DNA of 64,000 nucleotides. Source: Xiphydria camelus. Lineage: Eukaryota > Arthropoda > Insecta > Hymenoptera > Xiphydriidae. The notes under the pieces were generated by a model. The model worked only from the letters and a program-made list of their open reading frames with translations, ran no database searches and was not told the DNA's origin. Shown here one piece after another: positions 50,001 to 58,488 of this stretch (the stretch's first letter is position 1; every line of letters begins with the position of its first letter). The stretch spans positions 3,110,001 through 3,174,000 of the forward strand of contig OY783195.1 in the NCBI GenBank assembly GCA_963678675.1. The letters are read 5' to 3'. The translations under genes and the position numbers were made by a program.

Positions 50001-53000
50001 TGCCACCGCGGCAGGCCGCCGTCGCTTGAATGCTGGTTGGTCACTGGGAAGCAGAAGGGCACTTTTAACGTGGCAAATCGCGCGCTAGAAACCGACGGCA
50101 ATGTCCTTATGTACCCAGCTGTAATTCGCGCTCCGTACGCCCGATTACCGAGAAAACCATTTATTTGTGGTTAATAAATATTTATATAAATACAGCGAAA
50201 TAAACATTTTATTGAATCAAATAAATATTCGTTAACTGTGTTACGATATTTATTTAGTACAATTAGGTCCTTTGAGGCAACCATTTGAGTGAAAAATAAA
50301 GATTTTAATCATTAACATATACACTGTAAACAAATTTTGCGGTGTGAACCTATGTCGATCATTTTTGCTGTTAGATAATAAAGGCACAAGACTGAATGAC
50401 ACCAGATGTGTGGTACCTATATATAGGTCCACACACCGGTGAAATGGTGTTAAAGATTAACACCCCTTTTTTACTATGTATTTCCTTATCCTAACGAAAT
50501 ATTTAATTCGCTGCATTTCAAATTACATTTAATTACTATTGATAAACCATTTTCTCGGTGATGTTTATCATTGAAACGGCAAACAGCTCGATACAAATTT
50601 ATATACCCGACCCGAAATACGCATCCCGCCTCTCCAACGGTGGCAAGTACTCGCCAGAGGTTCGCCCTCTCTTCTTTTTCTCGCCCCGTAAACGAGTACC
50701 GTTAATCTATCGACACTGCGCGGGACGAATTTTTACGATGCGGGTCATCTGCATGCCGCGCGCCAAGGTATACAAAAGGCGAAGATACGAAATGAAAGGG
50801 AGAGAGAAAGGTCGTGCGTGCGTCGTTGTATACGACGGTAGTTGACGGGGTGGTGTTACATTTGACACCTCTCCCGTCGTCCGCGCTAACCGGTCGGGCT
50901 ACTACCGGACACGTTATACGCGTCCACGCGCGTTGCCCAAAATTTCGTACGCCACGAGACTTCGTCGATGTACCGATCCTCCTACCGGTTGTACGGCTAC
51001 CGCGCTTTGCTCTTCCAATAAACAACGCGTCGTCTACACGGAGAAAAATGAAGCCGAAATGACGAGCCTTGGAGATGTCCGAATTCTGGCGCTATAAGCT
51101 CTTTGTATAGGGCGTTACGTACGCTTTGCATGGCACTACAGTGGCAACACAAAATTATGAAAAATATCGTCATACAGAATAGCATTGCGTATTATTCTCC
51201 GCGTACAGCAAACATTAATTTAAAATGTGGTATATTTTAAGATAATTTGACACTTTACAATACCGTCGTTGTGGTATTTTCTACAATACAACCACACACA
51301 TTGACATTCTCTGTGATATACACAGATACACTAGGAAAAATAACTTGGTCAATCTAACCAAAATCCTGGAGACGATGACCAAAGCGTTTGATGAAATATG
51401 GATCCTTCATCTGTTTGGCTAAACTGACCACTTTTTCGTTAAAATGACTAAACGTTCGATTGGAATAATTTGACATTTCGTTAAAATAACTAGATACTTG
51501 GTTCAACTGACCAGTATTTTGATTAGAATAACTAAACGTGTCAAACTAGATGCATTGTGTCATTTTAACCTGATTATTTTTCTCAGTGCAATTGGGCACT
51601 TTTTATAATAACGCCATATGGAAGTTTTTACAGTGCAGCCATTGGCGTTTATCTCGGTAGTCTTCCAAATGATCTAAAAACATGCGATATCGCATTAAAG
51701 TTTGCTATAGGTACGCGGAGACTGAAATGCCATTCTGTATACGGCAATATTTTTCACAGTTCTAGGATGCCCGGGAAAAAGAGTATAAATCAAAATCGCC
51801 TACCAAAACACTTCTACAATTTTCTTCTACTTTCCTAGAGATATTTGTGTGCTACATGCATTTAACGGTTCTTGCGAGAAGTGTTATTTTCATTTTATAC
51901 ATTTCTTCAACAGTGTGTGTTGTAATATAAACAAATAAAGGTGTTTTCTGAGCAATACCATTTTTTGACTTGTACTCTTTTTCCCGAGCATCCTAGAGTT
52001 TCGAGTTGCCACTGCAGTGCCATATACAAAGGGCATCCAGTGCTCGTCACTTCGACCTCATTTTTCTCCGCGTACGAGAGGGCAGAAACTCGAGTGGTGT
52101 TTGATACACCGAGCAATACCATCGAGACACGATCCACAGCCGCTCAAGGGGGGATGGTCACGGCGGTGCGCCCGCCGCAGCTGTCGTCGTCGCTCATAGC
52201 CGGGCAATCGTCGCCCCGACGAGTCTAGCGCCCCGCGACGAGAGCGCTGTAAGCCCGCGTAATCCAGGGTGCACGCGGGTGTATACCGGTCAAGCCTTTA
52301 CGCCCCAAATAACTTCAATTATCAACACCTAATTATACGCGCTGATCCTAACGTAACACAACGGACGGTGGAACCCTAGCGGATCGCCGGAGAGACCATC
52401 CCTAGCCAATTTAGCGGAGCATTTGACGTGGTAATCCGCGGATAACGCTCAACGCGAGCCGGCGCGGTACGCGAGGCGGGCTGCTCGACGTCCGCAGCGC
52501 CGCTCGGAGGTTCCGTTCGCGCGCGATGGCCCTTTGATCAGCGCGCGTCGCGAACGCGATCGCGTAGCTGTACGAGCCTCGCGGAGAGCGCCTCTCACCT
52601 GACATCGAGCCGTCGTTCGGATGCAAATGGTGATTGTTATTCGTGAGCGACGCGTTATTGTTGTTCTCACTTCCAGGTACGGCTCCGGTGCCCGTGCAGA
52701 GCTTCCCGCCTTCCAGTACGTCGTGGTCGTGCCGGCAGAAGAGGCTGTCGTGCCGCAACGCGAACTCGTCGCCGGGCACCAGCTGCCTCATGCAGGCGGA
52801 GCAGCGAAAGCAGTCGATGTGGTAGATCTTGCTCTTCGCCCTCATCACGAAGTCGTTCTTGCTGAAGGACTGGCTGCACTTGTCGCACTTGGTGCCGAAG
52901 AGTCTGGAAGACGAGCGGGTCGCGTTTGAGTTGAATCGATGAATCGAGAATCGAATGGAGTGTACCGAGAGAATAAAATAGTCGTGACAACTATCTTGGA

Positions 53001-55645
53001 CTCAACTGCTTCGACTTTGTAATCAGCACCGGTTTTATGTAATTGAGTCTAGTTGTGAATACGAATTTAATAGAAAAATGTAATTAAGACGAATAGACAT
53101 TTATTCGCATCGAGCAAAAGTAAGTTTGAATTAAATCGATGTTCTACTAGGTTTGTACTCGATTGAAAAATATGTAAAATATTTGTTTCATTGAAATAGA
53201 CTTTTGTTCGATGTGAATAAATTCTGTTAGATTCGTATTCAAGTAGACCTTTTCTCTCAGTGTAGGTACTTACAGCGAGAAAAATAATTTGTTTAAAATT
53301 ACAAAATGCACTTGGTTAAGAATATTTAGTTATTCTGACGAAAATACTTGTAAGTTTCATTAAATATTTAGTTATTCTAACCAAAGTACTAGTAACTTTA
53401 ACCAAATATCGAGTTATTCTAACTACCTATCTAGTTATTCTAACCAGAAAATGGTGAGTCAAACCAAACAGATGGAGGATCCAGATTTCACCAAACGGTT
53501 TGGTCACGGCCTCCAAGATTTTGGTTAAACTGACCAGGTTATTTTTCTCAGTGCAGATTAAAATACACCCTATTATTTTTGCGGAGCATTCATTTCTCTA
53601 ATGAACACGATAACGGCAACGAGGTAAGCTTCTATTATCTTCACGTCATACCCCATAACGATCCAGTCGCGCAAGACCACCGTGCGTCTCCCTTCGCCAT
53701 TCCGAGGAGCGACGAGCCTCGTTCGAAATTAATCCGCGCTATCTACGGTCCCCGTGGTGGATGTACGAGTTCCCCTCCCCTCCTCCCGTTCAATTGTTAT
53801 CGCGTTTACAACCGAGCAACGAACAACCCCACTCGAAGCGCGGTTGTTCCAGCTTCAATGACGAATAGCCCTCCTCGCGCCGGAGCGCATTAAATGGGTG
53901 TAGAAGAGGAGTTCAACTCGGAAGCGTAGATCGCGGTGAGATGTTGCGGGTGGGCGTGGAACACCCACGCCGTCCCGGGGAGCGAAACCCGTCGTCGTTT
54001 TGACTTTTGAGTCGACGTGACAGGAACAACAAACACGCGTCCGCGTCACTCGCGTCGGGACTCGTTATATTCGGTCGCGTTTAGTGACTGGGGGCGGCTA
54101 CCCGGACCGGATATGCTTCGTCTCCTCGCTTGGCAGCGTTTCGACTCGCGACGAATCAATTGAAATAAACAACGCGTCTGCTGGATTGACAAGGAGGGAA
54201 AAAGGGGCAAGGCTTCGCCGTTTCCAATTTTCTCCAGGCTCTATGGAATTCCTCGACATAGTTTATGCGTTGCTCGACTCGTATATCGAGTAAATTATAT
54301 CGAGTTTATTTGTAGTTAATAAATGTTTGTTTGAATATGGAGAAATAAACATCTTATTGGATGAAATAAATATTCGTTAATTATGACGACATTTATTTGG
54401 CACGATTGGATTCTTTAAGGTAATCATTTGAATGAAACAGACATGGTAATAATTAACGTATATTTGTTTGTCCTAATGAAGTATTTGACAAGTTACATTT
54501 ACTAACTATTGATAAATCATCTTCTCGGTGTAAAAATGTTGAGAGTTCGTTCGACGGGTTTTTTATTCGTTCGAAAGCGCTTTGCCGTTTGCAATTCTCC
54601 AGACTCTCCAGAATTCCTCGACATGGTTAACGCATTGTTCAATTCATACACCGAGACAATAATTTATTTGTTGCTGACAAATGTTTGTTTAAATATGGCA
54701 AGATAAACATGTTATTGAATCAGGAATGTATTCGTTAACTAGGGTGAGTGCATCAGTGAACGAACACTTCAACGCGCTTTTCGAATGTAAAGTTTTGTTC
54801 ATTTACCGCACTCAAAAAAGTTTGGCCACAACTAGAAAATTATAGTAATTGCAGTGATAATTTTCTTCGCAATAGCAAGAATTCTTGTTACGCTAGCAAT
54901 ATTTTTCTATTTGTCACCAAATAATGTCCGAGGCAGCCAGAAATATAGCTGGATTAGCTAAATATTTTTTTCAGTGCGCATTTCGTCGTCTGCTTAAGTG
55001 TTCATTTACTGGCTAGTTCACCCTATTACGATATTTATTTGGCACAATTTGATTCTTTGAGGCAATCATTTGAACGAAATAAGCATTGTCACAATTATCG
55101 TATATTTGTTTGCCCTATCGAAATATTTATTTCGCCGTATTTCAAATTACATTTACTAATTACTGATAAATTGTCCTTTCGGCGAGAACATTTTCTGGTG
55201 TTCGTTCGTTCACAAGTAGATATTCGTTAACTATTACGATGTTCATTCAGCACAATTAGATCCTTTGAGACAATCATTTGAATCAAAAAATATTGCAATA
55301 ATTAACATACATCTGCTTGTCCTAACGGAATATTTATTTCGCCGTCCTTCAAATTACATTCATTAACTGTTAACCAACTGTCTTCTCGGCGTAAAAATAT
55401 CGGGAATTCGTTCAACTGGTTTTTCGTTACGAGATAAATCAGGAAAATGCGCACTCACCTGACGTAGTCGCGCTTGCAGTAGGTCTTCCCCTCGCGTACG
55501 AAGCAGGTGCAGCTCTCGTCCAAGAACTGCTGGCACTCCGCGCACTTTAAGCACGCGGCGTGCCACTCCAAGTCGGGGGCCACCCTGAGGATCCACTGAT
55601 CGTGGATGCGACCCCCGCAGCCGACGCAGAGCGAGCTTCTGCCCT
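47046..55645 (-). CDS. tup: Tailup/Islet LIM-homeodomain transcription factor, 5' exon missing
   Basis: The minus-strand exons, 5' to 3', are 55459-55645, 52599-52903, 48355-48659, 47600-47806 and 47046-47279, phase-consistent, with 411 visible residues. LIM1 has [20 protein letters not shown] and YCKRD. LIM2 has [15 protein letters not shown] and CRHDH. An Asn/His-rich and Gly/Ser-rich linker leads to the homeodomain ([14 protein letters not shown] to [16 protein letters not shown]), then an islet-specific block ([20 protein letters not shown]) and the C-terminus [16 protein letters not shown]. Islet factors bind DNA in the nucleus and specify motor neurons, heart and dorsal tissue, with LIM domains recruiting Chip/Ldb. 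The first exon, which must supply the start codon and one base of the Gly codon before LIM1, is upstream and was not identified. The LIM1 acceptor could instead lie two bases further on. Confidence 0.96.
47867..48088. repeat. Foldback MITE family E, copy 2 (in tailup intron)
   Basis: It begins CATGTGAAGCTAAACTTGC and ends GTAACTTTAGCCTCATATGG in inverted orientation. The interior has ATCTCCTTATCTATGGATTT and AATGAGATAATAATAATTG. It shares the element plan of the copies at 5964, 57813 and 60041. It lies in the intron between the homeodomain exon and the exon encoding [10 protein letters not shown]. Confidence 0.8.
48168..48303. repeat. Foldback MITE family E, right-half copy
   Basis: It carries ATTATATTTTTATCTACAAC, AAAGTCTTACAT and a right end GTAAGTCAGTCAGCCTCGCA, matching only the right half of family E. 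It is a truncated copy beside the full copy at 47867-48088. Confidence 0.65.
49293..49314. repeat. Poly-G tract (22 bases)
   Basis: An uninterrupted run of 22 G residues in the tailup intron. Confidence 0.95.
49506..49760. repeat. MITE family D, copy 2 (in tailup intron)
   Basis: The left end GGAAAAGATCTGGTTGAATA and the right end TTCGTGTTCGACTAGACTTT form inverted termini, with GAATAGGAATTTATTTACA and GAATAAATTCCTATTTATC inside. The same plan occurs at 2105-2361. Confidence 0.8.
50148..50560. repeat. MITE family B, copy 2, interrupted by a second insertion
   Basis: The termini are CCGAGAAAACCATTTATTTG and ATAAACCATTTTCTCGGTG. Family B landmarks (ATAAATATTCGTTAACTG, GATATTTATTTAGTACAATT) stop near 50324. 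They resume near 50475 at ATTTCCTTATCCTAACGAAA after about 150 unrelated bases containing GTGTGGTACCTATATATAGG. Confidence 0.75.
51329..51588. repeat. MITE family C, copy 1
   Basis: It starts CACTAGGAAAAATAACTTGG and ends ACCTGATTATTTTTCTCAGTG. The interior repeats motifs such as TTAGAATAACT / ATTTTGATTAGAATAACTAA and has GACGATGACCAAAGCGTTTG. Matching copies are at 53273-53553 and 60800-61038. Confidence 0.8.
51761..51997. repeat. Inverted-repeat element nested in the 51037-52072 element
   Basis: The left end TCTAGGATGCCCGGGAAAAA and the right end TTTTTCCCGAGCATCCTAGA are complementary with one mismatch over about 26 bases. The spacing is about 185 bases and there is no coding frame. Confidence 0.7.
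53047..53263. repeat. MITE family D, copy 3 (in tailup intron)
   Basis: The left end GTCTAGTTGTGAATACGAA is followed by AATAGAAAAATGTAATTAAG and GAATAGACATTTATTCGCAT. The right end TTCGTATTCAAGTAGACCTT runs to TTTCTCAGTG. It is directly followed by a family C element at 53273. Confidence 0.75.
53273..53553. repeat. MITE family C, copy 2 (in tailup intron)
   Basis: It begins CAGCGAGAAAAATAATTTG and ends GACCAGGTTATTTTTCTCAGTG in inverted orientation. The interior contains four spaced AGTTATTCTAACCAAA-like repeats and CGGTTTGGTCACGGCCTCCA. TA precedes the left end. Confidence 0.85.
54742..55024. repeat. GGGTGA-type MITE inserted in a family B MITE
   Basis: The ends GGGTGAGTGCATCAGTGAAC and GTTCATTTACTGGCTAGTTCACCC are inverted. 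TA flanks both sides (54740-54741 and 55025-55026), and removing the element restores the AACTATTACG string present in other family B copies. A third element lies inside at 54809-54977. Confidence 0.85.
54809..54977. repeat. Third-level nested MITE
   Basis: It begins CACTCAAAAAAGTTTGGCCA and ends GCTAAATATTTTTTTCAGTG, a short imperfect terminal inversion, inside the element at 54742-55024. It is 169 bases and non-coding. Confidence 0.65.
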
Positions 55646-56073
55646 CTGCGGAGCGACAAAGATACGATTCGGTTAGCGCGGCGATAAACCTGAGAGCGAT
55701 CGAACGCCTCGCACCCCGAGCTTGCGATCGCGGGCTCCGGGAATAAATATTTCCCTCGTAAAATCATCCCGGCGAGCTTGCGGGAACGTAGAGGGAGGCG
55801 CTCGTTAAAAAGAATAAGAATTACTGCACGGCGGGGCTTCTGTTTATCGCCTTCGGCTTTTAACGCCTACTTGCGCGTGTATAGCGATGATTTATTTCGG
55901 GATTCTTTCTTCAGCCGATACGAACGGGTGAAAAACGCGAGGCGCGTTGAAAGCTTCGAGTTTCATTCGTCGCGCTGTCGATTAAATAGACGCGAGGATA
56001 ATTATCGGGAATGGCGTAATCGTGTAGAAGTATACGACAGGAGTCGATGGGCTAGAAGACACGTAATCGCGTA

Positions 56074-56266
56074 CACTGAGAAAAAAAAAGATAAAAAATT
56101 CTTCTGTTAGAAGGATAATCTGAGTACGAAAGGTAAAAAGATGAAAAATTATCCTTCCAGGGTTTAAAATTTAACCTTCCTTAGGATAATTTTTGATCTA
56201 TTTTACCTTTCGTACTCAGATTATCCTTCTAGCAGAATAATTTTTAATCTTTTTTTTTTCTCAGTG
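56074..56266. repeat. Fully palindromic MITE
   Basis: The 193-base element is flanked by TA on both sides. It starts CACTGAGAAAAAAAAAGAT and ends ATCTTTTTTTTTTCTCAGTG, and nearly the whole sequence folds on itself: AGAAGGATAATCTGAGTACG pairs with CGTACTCAGATTATCCTTCT, leaving a small central loop. Confidence 0.9.
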
Positions 56267-57309
56267 TAGAATTTTGATTTCGACGTACGATTCCGTGATC
56301 TAAAGGTTCGAAGAAAGATGATCGTCACGCTAGTTGCGGAAAATATATCGGCGCTTATTTTCAAATACTAGATCGGTATATATATCGATTCGATTTCGAT
56401 AATTTCCAATTAGTCAAAGGTATCGGGGTCGGCGAATCAATCGGATAAAATTTACAAGGCATCGGGTATCGCGCGGACGTTATCCCGATAGATTATCGAT
56501 ATGATTTCACGATGGAGGTTTTAAAAATAGTCGTTAAAACGGTAACGATTCAATTGCATCGTGAAAATCGGGTCTCTGTATAATGGTCTCGGGTTACTCG
56601 CGAGGAAAGTGTTGCGATACCCGTTCCACGAACGTCTAAAACGTATAATTACTAATTAGAACTGCGCCGACACCGACACCTAATTATCGCAACGCGGATA
56701 AAATCGCGCGGTTATGACTTTCGTAACGAGTCGTTACGCACGCGAATGTCTATGGATATCGGTGCGTGTACGCTTACACGCTACACGATGTTTACAGTAC
56801 CGTAAAAAGAAGTTTCAGCCGTATCGCGATATTTTTCTTTTTTTTTTTCTAAATAGGTAGCATTGCCAAATGAGTCTTGGCTGAACTGTAAGCTGAAAAT
56901 TCTTCGCAAATATGTCTCAAATACTTTAAAAACGCTATTCAATAAACGACAGTCAATTTCTGGGAGAAATTCTTGACTTTCGTGGCGGGATTGTCGCGAT
57001 TTATCTTTCCAGCTGGCGCAAAAAAAAAGGAAACTCGGTACAGTACAAAAGGGAGAAGAAGATTATTAATGGCACTCAACCAACCCGAGACAGGGACACG
57101 TAACTTTGGCATTCGAACGCGATAAAACCGAAGAGAAAGGACTGACGATGGTGCATTGTCATTGCACTAGTTTCTTTTTCGTTAGGTTCGACGAGACAAA
57201 GGAGAGGGAAGTGCTGGCTGACGAATAAGTAGTATTGGACAGGTAATTGGCAGACCGTATGAGTATGGTATCGTCGATGCAAGGAATTTCTCGCGTTCAC
57301 CTGAGACGT

Positions 57310-57705
57310 GGACTTAATTAAAATTAATCATTTTTATTATTTTATATCTTCATTTTTAATTTCATTTTAATTTTATCATATCGAATGTCTATACCATGTT
57401 TTACAAATGTTATTTCTTTTAGATTAAGAGCAATACTTTTTTGTTGTTGTTTGAATTTAAGATTAATTATAATTGTAATAATATTTTCATAAATTATATT
57501 TTATTTCAATCAATTAAATGTTTGATATGTTATTATAGTTTTTCCAATTCCTTTAATATTATTTATTTCTTTATTATAGCAGAAATAAATCGAACTCCAT
57601 TTGATTTCTTTGAAGGAGAATCAGAATTAGTTTCAAGTTTTAATGTTGCATTTGCAGGAGGATTATTTGCTAAGATTATATTTAAGATTAATTTATAATT
57701 TAATA
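57310..57705 (+). pseudogene. Nuclear mitochondrial insertion: partial ND1
   Basis: A sharply AT-rich block reads on the plus strand as the ND1 (NADH dehydrogenase subunit 1) signature [20 protein letters not shown], followed by [17 protein letters not shown]1 is mitochondrially encoded, so this is a transferred copy. The region before the signature is hydrophobic but does not align well by eye and the frame ends soon after, so the copy is partial and degraded. The junctions are near GAGACGTGG on the left and AATATCTTTAG|GGGG on the right. Confidence 0.88.
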
Positions 57706-57812
57706 TCTTTAGGGGGAAGTGTCGCGATTAGGTGCCCTCTGCTAAATGGATTTGATTTAACTTCACATAAGCAGTCTTCACGAGAAGAAGAAGAAACATA
57801 TACATATGAGTA

Positions 57813-58032
57813 ATATGAGGCTAAATTTACTCGCCAGGAAAGGAACTCAAATCGCCACTATCTCATTATCTATGAGCTTTTGACTCATATTTCTCCTAAT
57901 ACTTTTTTGAAGACTACATTTTCATCTACAACATAAAAAAGTCGTACCTATATCGATGTAGGCAAAAAGTTCATTGATAATAAGATAATAATTGAAGTTC
58001 CTTTCCTGGCGAGTAAATTTAGCCTCATATAG
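57813..58032. repeat. Foldback MITE family E, copy 3
   Basis: The ends TATGAGGCTAAATTTACTCG and CGAGTAAATTTAGCCTCATA are perfectly complementary. Pairing continues through CCAGGAAAGGAACT / AGTTCCTTTCCTGG and on through the AT-rich interior. It lies about 100 bases from the mitochondrial insertion. Confidence 0.88.
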
Positions 58033-58488
58033 CATACTTATGTGAAATTCAAATAAAAATTCAGTAGATATCAAATTATAGGTATCAATTAGAAAGTGAA
58101 AGATCTATCGAATCGTCAAGAGCTCACCGAGATAAAAAAAAGTCGCTACGAAACTACCCGAGCTCGGTAATCGGCACTAGTCTCTATAATTGCCACAATT
58201 ATGTCTTCCTTCGAATGCAAGGTCACATATCGTAAGCAAACAGCGTCGCGCATCGTCACACACGTGCATTTTCGTATTCGACAGAGGGAAAATGATCGAT
58301 GCGATAAAAACAGCTCGACGGTGCTGATTTAAATTACATCCACGCTGACTGATAGCCTTCGAGGTAAAGAGAGGGGAAGATGAAAAGACAAAAGAAAAAG
58401 GTCGTGGGTGGATGTCTGGGCGGAGTTTCCCCTCACCACCGACACATACTGGTATTTTAGACCCCGCCCAAGTCACTACAGCTGAACC

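Larger units (their letters stand above)
51037..52072. mobile_element. TA-flanked element with ~90-base inverted ends and two nested inserts
   Basis: The left end CACGGAGAAAAATGAAGCCG and the right end (read inversely) CGCGGAGAAAAATGAGGTCG pair. Pairing resumes further in through TGACGAGC and TGGCACTACAGTGGCAAC / GTTGCCACTGCAGTGCCA. TA dinucleotides flank both ends. Inside lie a family C MITE (51329-51588) and a separate inverted-repeat element (51761-51997). No transposase frame was recognised. Confidence 0.7.
54203..55420. repeat. Tandemly duplicated flank-plus-MITE block in tailup intron
   Basis: Three successive family B copies (about 54296-54527, 54649-55186 and 55210-55396) are accompanied by related flanks. 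GGAATTCCTCGACATAGTTT near 54244 corresponds to AGAATTCCTCGACATGGTTA near 54609. The sequence after each right end (GAGAGTTCGTTCGACGGG, GGTGTTCGTTCGTTCAC, GGGAATTCGTTCAACTGG) is also related. The middle copy carries nested insertions. Confidence 0.65.
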
